Shown: piece after piece, positions 6,212 through 8,691 of the stretch | Layout of the letters: each line of letters begins with the position of its first letter | How positions within the stretch are numbered: position 1 is the first letter of the stretch | DNA from: an uncultured Collinsella sp. | GTDB lineage: Bacteria; Actinomycetota; Coriobacteriia; Coriobacteriales; Coriobacteriaceae | DNA length: 8,691 bases | NCBI GenBank assembly: GCA_900550785.1 | Contig: URTL01000082.1 | Location: 1-8,691 of the forward strand | Reading direction: 5' to 3' | Notes under the pieces: model-generated | What the model saw: only the letters and a program-made list of their open reading frames with translations | Databases searched by the model: none | Told to the model about the DNA's origin: nothing | Program-made: the position numbers and the translations under genes

Positions 6212-6230
6212 GCAGATGTAAACCATCTGC
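6212..6230 (-). terminator. Possible terminator hairpin of the ABC exporter operon
   Basis: GCAGATG and CATCTGC form a perfect 7-bp stem with a 5-nt loop, 17 nt after the stop codon of the downstream ABC gene. What follows on the minus strand is not a T-run, so it is a poor intrinsic terminator and may act only as a 3' end hairpin. Confidence 0.35.
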
Positions 6231-6246
6231 CGCCAATCGGTGGCCC

Positions 6247-8106
6247 CTACTGGGCAAACTGGCTGCGGTAGAGTTCGGCGTAGAAGCCGCCTGCCGCTAG
6301 CAGCTCGTCGTGCGTGCCGCGCTCGATAATCTGCCCGTCGCGCATGACCAAAATGCAGTCGGCGTTGCGGATCGTCGACAGGCGGTGCGCCACGACAAAG
6401 CTTGTGCGACCGGCCATGAGCTCGTCGAATGCCGCCTGCACCTGCAGCTCGGTGCGGGTATCAATGCTCGACGTGGCCTCGTCCAGCAGCAGAATCGCCG
6501 GGTCGGTGAGCATGACGCGCGCGATGCACAGCAGCTGCTTTTGGCCTTGGCTAAACGTTCCGCCGTCCTCGCCGATGACCGTATCGTAGCCGCCTGGCAG
6601 CTGCACGATAAACTTGTGCGCATGCGCGCGCTTGGCAGCCTCGATAACCTGCTCGCGTGTGGCGTTGGGACAGCCGTAGGTGATGTTTTCCGCCACCGTG
6701 CCCTCGAACAGCCAAGTGTCCTGCAGCACCATGCCAAAGGCACGGCGAAGGCTTGCGCGCGTGTAGTCACGCGAAGACCTGCCATCGACCATGATGCGTC
6801 CGGCATCGATATCGTAAAAGCGCAGCAGCAGGTTGATGAGCGTCGTCTTGCCGCAGCCCGTAGGACCGACCAGGGCAAAGCGCGTGCCGGGCTTAGCCTC
6901 GATGCAGATATCTTGCAGCAGCTTGCGGTCGGGAACATAGCTAAAGTCCACATGCTCAAAGGCGACCTCGCCCTGCGGAGCCGTGAGCCCAATGGCATCC
7001 ACAGCGTCGAGCTCCTGCTCGCGGGCGTCGAGCAGCGCAAACATGCGGCGCGCCGAGGCATACGCGGTCTGGATCTGCGTAATGACGTTGGTGACCTCGT
7101 TGAACGGCTTGGTGTACTGGTTGGCATAGGACAGGAAGATCTGCACGCCGCCCACCGTAAGCGCCGCGGGCACGCCCGTGATCACGCCCACGCAGCCGAT
7201 CACAGCGACCACGGCATAGATGATGTTATTGATAAAACGCGTACCGGGGTTGGAGAGCGAACCCATAAACTGCGCGCGCTCGCCCGCGGTGTAGAGCTCG
7301 GCATTGAGGGCATCGAAGCGTTGCTGAGCGTTCGAGCCATAGGCAAAGGCGTCGACAAGCTTCTGCTCGCCCACGTACTCCTCGATATGGCCGCCAAGCT
7401 GACCCTGAATACGCTGCTGCGCCGTAAAGCTTTTGTTGGAAAGCTTGGCGATGGCGCTGGCCGCAAAGATGGAGAGCGGCGTGACGAGCACCACCACGAG
7501 CGTCATGGTCAGGTTGATGGAAAGCATAAACGCGAGCGTGCCCACAATGGTGATAACGCCGGTGAAAAGCTGGGTAAAGCCCTGCAGCAGACCGTCGCCC
7601 ACCTGGTCGACGTCGTTGACCACGCGGCTCATAAGGTCGCCGTGGGCATGGCTGTCGATAAAGCTGAGCGGCATGCGGCTGAGCTTATCGCTCGCCTCCA
7701 CGCGCATGTCGCGCACCGTTTCGTAGGACAGGCGGTTGACGCAATAGCCCTGCAGCCACTGGAAGGCCGCAGCGCCTACGACGACAATCGCGAGCTTGGT
7801 AACGAGCGGCAGCAGCGCATCGAAGTCCACCTGCCCGGTGGCGACGATAAGGTCGATACCCTCGCCAATGAGAATGGGCGTATAGAGCTGCAAAATCACC
7901 GAGACGGCGGCACTCAAAAACGATGCCGCAAACGAGACGCGGTGCGGGCGGACATAGCCCAGCAAGCGGCGGGTCACCGCACCCACGGGATAGCGCTCGG
8001 GGTCGCCGGGCTGGCGCGGACCGTCGCCCAGGTCGTTGAGGTTATCGTTACCGGACACGTTGGCCGTCATCGTGGCGACCGAACCGGAGGAAGTGTACGG
8101 ATTCAT
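6247..8106 (-). CDS. ABC exporter half-transporter, catalytically canonical subunit
   Basis: Membrane ATPase of 619 residues with fused transmembrane and nucleotide-binding domains, the usual size for bacterial half-transporters of the multidrug/lipid export type. A polar N-terminal tail (about 1-45) precedes the membrane domain. Hydrophobic spans include about 57-80, 98-118, 182-218 and 290-325, and HGDLMSRVVNDVDQV (155-169) marks the first coupling loop. NBD motifs: Walker A GPTGCGKTT at 414-422, signature FSQGQKQ at 518-524 (third position Gln rather than Gly), Walker B ILLLDEATSSID with Asp542-Glu543, H-loop His574 in VVAHRLST. Start ATG at 8106 directly abuts the upstream stop (TAAATG), with AGGAGG 8 nt away inside the upstream gene, so the two are translationally coupled. 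With that partner it forms a probable heterodimer; this subunit supplies the competent Walker B Glu and His. Substrate cannot be read from sequence. Confidence 0.95.
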   Translation of the reverse strand: MNPYTSSGSVATMTANVSGNDNLNDLGDGPRQPGDPERYPVGAVTRRLLGYVRPHRVSFAASFLSAAVSVILQLYTPILIGEGIDLIVATGQVDFDALLPLVTKLAIVVVGAAAFQWLQGYCVNRLSYETVRDMRVEASDKLSRMPLSFIDSHAHGDLMSRVVNDVDQVGDGLLQGFTQLFTGVITIVGTLAFMLSINLTMTLVVVLVTPLSIFAASAIAKLSNKSFTAQQRIQGQLGGHIEEYVGEQKLVDAFAYGSNAQQRFDALNAELYTAGERAQFMGSLSNPGTRFINNIIYAVVAVIGCVGVITGVPAALTVGGVQIFLSYANQYTKPFNEVTNVITQIQTAYASARRMFALLDAREQELDAVDAIGLTAPQGEVAFEHVDFSYVPDRKLLQDICIEAKPGTRFALVGPTGCGKTTLINLLLRFYDIDAGRIMVDGRSSRDYTRASLRRAFGMVLQDTWLFEGTVAENITYGCPNATREQVIEAAKRAHAHKFIVQLPGGYDTVIGEDGGTFSQGQKQLLCIARVMLTDPAILLLDEATSSIDTRTELQVQAAFDELMAGRTSFVVAHRLSTIRNADCILVMRDGQIIERGTHDELLAAGGFYAELYRSQFAQ

Positions 8107-8691
8107 TTAGCAGCCCTCCTTTGCGCAAGTGGATGACGGGGCAGCCGGGGCGGACGCGGGACTTGGGACGGACGTGGGCACCGCACTCCTCTGCTGGCCC
8201 TCGAGCTCCTCGCGGCGCAGCTGCGACTGGCAAATCTCGCGATAGAGCTGGCAGGTCGCGTACAGCTCGTCATGCGTGCCCAGGCCCGCAACCGAGCCGT
8301 GGTCGAGTACGCAGATCATGTCGGCATCGCGAACGGTCGAGACACGTTGGCTCACGATGACGGTCGTGAGCGGCAGCCCGCCCTCGGCGGCACCGCGCAC
8401 ACTGCGCTCGCGGATGGCATGGCGAAGCGCCGCGTCGGTCTTAAAGTCGAGCGCCGAGGCAGAATCGTCCATGATCAATATCTGAGGCGAGCCCACCAGG
8501 GCGCGCGCGATGGTCAGGCGCTGGCGTTGGCCACCGCTGAAGTTCTTACCGCCCGCCTCGACCGGGGCATCGAGCCCCTGCGGCTTGTTGCGCACGAACT
8601 CGCTCGCCTGCGCCATGTCGAGCGCCACCCAGAGCTCCTCGTCGGTCGCAGCTTCATCGCGCCAGGTCAGGTTGCTGCGGATGGAGCCGGT
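8107..8691 (-). CDS. ABC exporter half-transporter with degenerate ATP site, 5' part outside window
   Basis: C-terminal 194 residues of the partner half-transporter; the transmembrane domain and Walker A lie beyond the window edge. Visible from the edge: the Q-loop-following stretch TGSIRSNLTWRDE, a consensus signature FSGGQRQRLTIAR, Walker B ILIMDDSASALD in which the catalytic Glu is Asp (codon 8464-8466), and an H-loop VIVSQRVSTV in which His is Gln (codon 8347-8349). Its own Walker B site should therefore be hydrolytically weak, while its intact signature completes the active site of the other subunit. This asymmetry is known for heterodimeric exporters such as TM287/288, BmrCD and LmrCD. 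The protein ends in a Pro/Ala/Ser tail and KEGC; the stop at 8109-8107 touches the next ATG. Family is certain; substrate unknown. Confidence 0.93.
   Translation of the reverse strand, partial: TGSIRSNLTWRDEAATDEELWVALDMAQASEFVRNKPQGLDAPVEAGGKNFSGGQRQRLTIARALVGSPQILIMDDSASALDFKTDAALRHAIRERSVRGAAEGGLPLTTVIVSQRVSTVRDADMICVLDHGSVAGLGTHDELYATCQLYREICQSQLRREELEGQQRSAVPTSVPSPASAPAAPSSTCAKEGC
8115..8120 (-). promoter_or_regulatory. Shine-Dalgarno of the downstream ABC subunit inside the upstream ORF
   Basis: AGGAGG on the minus strand, 8 nt before the ATG at 8106, lies within the last codons of the upstream ABC gene. With the zero-nucleotide gap between stop and start, it indicates coupled translation of the two subunits. 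Confidence 0.85.

Noticed and set aside
6310..8136. Open frame of 608 codons on the plus strand opposite the ABC exporter
   Set aside because: Arg/His/Ala-rich shadow of a clearly coding strand with Walker A, signature and Walker B motifs.

Overview
The window reads as a high-GC, host-associated actinobacterial chromosome segment. Gene content and codon style (GC-rich third positions, frequent CCC/CTC/ATC) and compact intergenic regions with palindromic repeats resemble Collinsella or a close coriobacterium. This assignment is an inference from recognition, not a database result. There are six protein-coding genes, two of them cut by the window edges. No tRNA, rRNA, CRISPR array, integrase or transposase is visible.

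Layout. 1-1416 (minus): N-terminal three quarters of a KUP-family K+ transporter, with a leader containing a perfect TATAAT. 1542-1572: a 31-bp near-perfect palindrome between kup and the next gene. 1576-2445 (minus): nitroreductase-family flavoprotein. 2446-2658: short divergent promoter region. 2659-4959 (plus): LtaS/MdoB-type membrane phosphoglycerol transferase with all expected catalytic residues. 4960-5583: a 624-nt convergent intergenic region, rich in structure. It holds a 130-bp element with 30-bp inverted ends, two sister intrinsic terminators 130 bp apart, a strictly 62-bp-phased array of 46-bp inverted units, and the terminator of the facing gene. 5584-6135 (minus): small flavodoxin-like protein (Flavodoxin_7/BilS-like). 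6247-8106 and 8107-8691 (both minus): two abutting ABC exporter half-transporters. The first-translated one is seen only as its C-terminal 194 residues.

How the genes relate. The two ABC half-transporters are a translationally coupled pair. Their catalytic motifs are complementary-degenerate: one has Asp for the Walker B Glu and Gln for the H-loop His, and the other has canonical catalytic residues but an altered signature. This is the hallmark of a heterodimeric exporter with one working ATP site. The other genes look like separate transcription units: K+ uptake, flavin-dependent reduction, anionic cell-envelope polymer synthesis, and a flavodoxin electron carrier. Nothing in the window ties them into one pathway.

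The least ordinary part is 4960-5583. The repeats there are non-coding (the 62-bp period is not a multiple of 3, and the units are inverted relative to each other) and match no named element that I recognise. I see no convincing new multi-gene system in this window.
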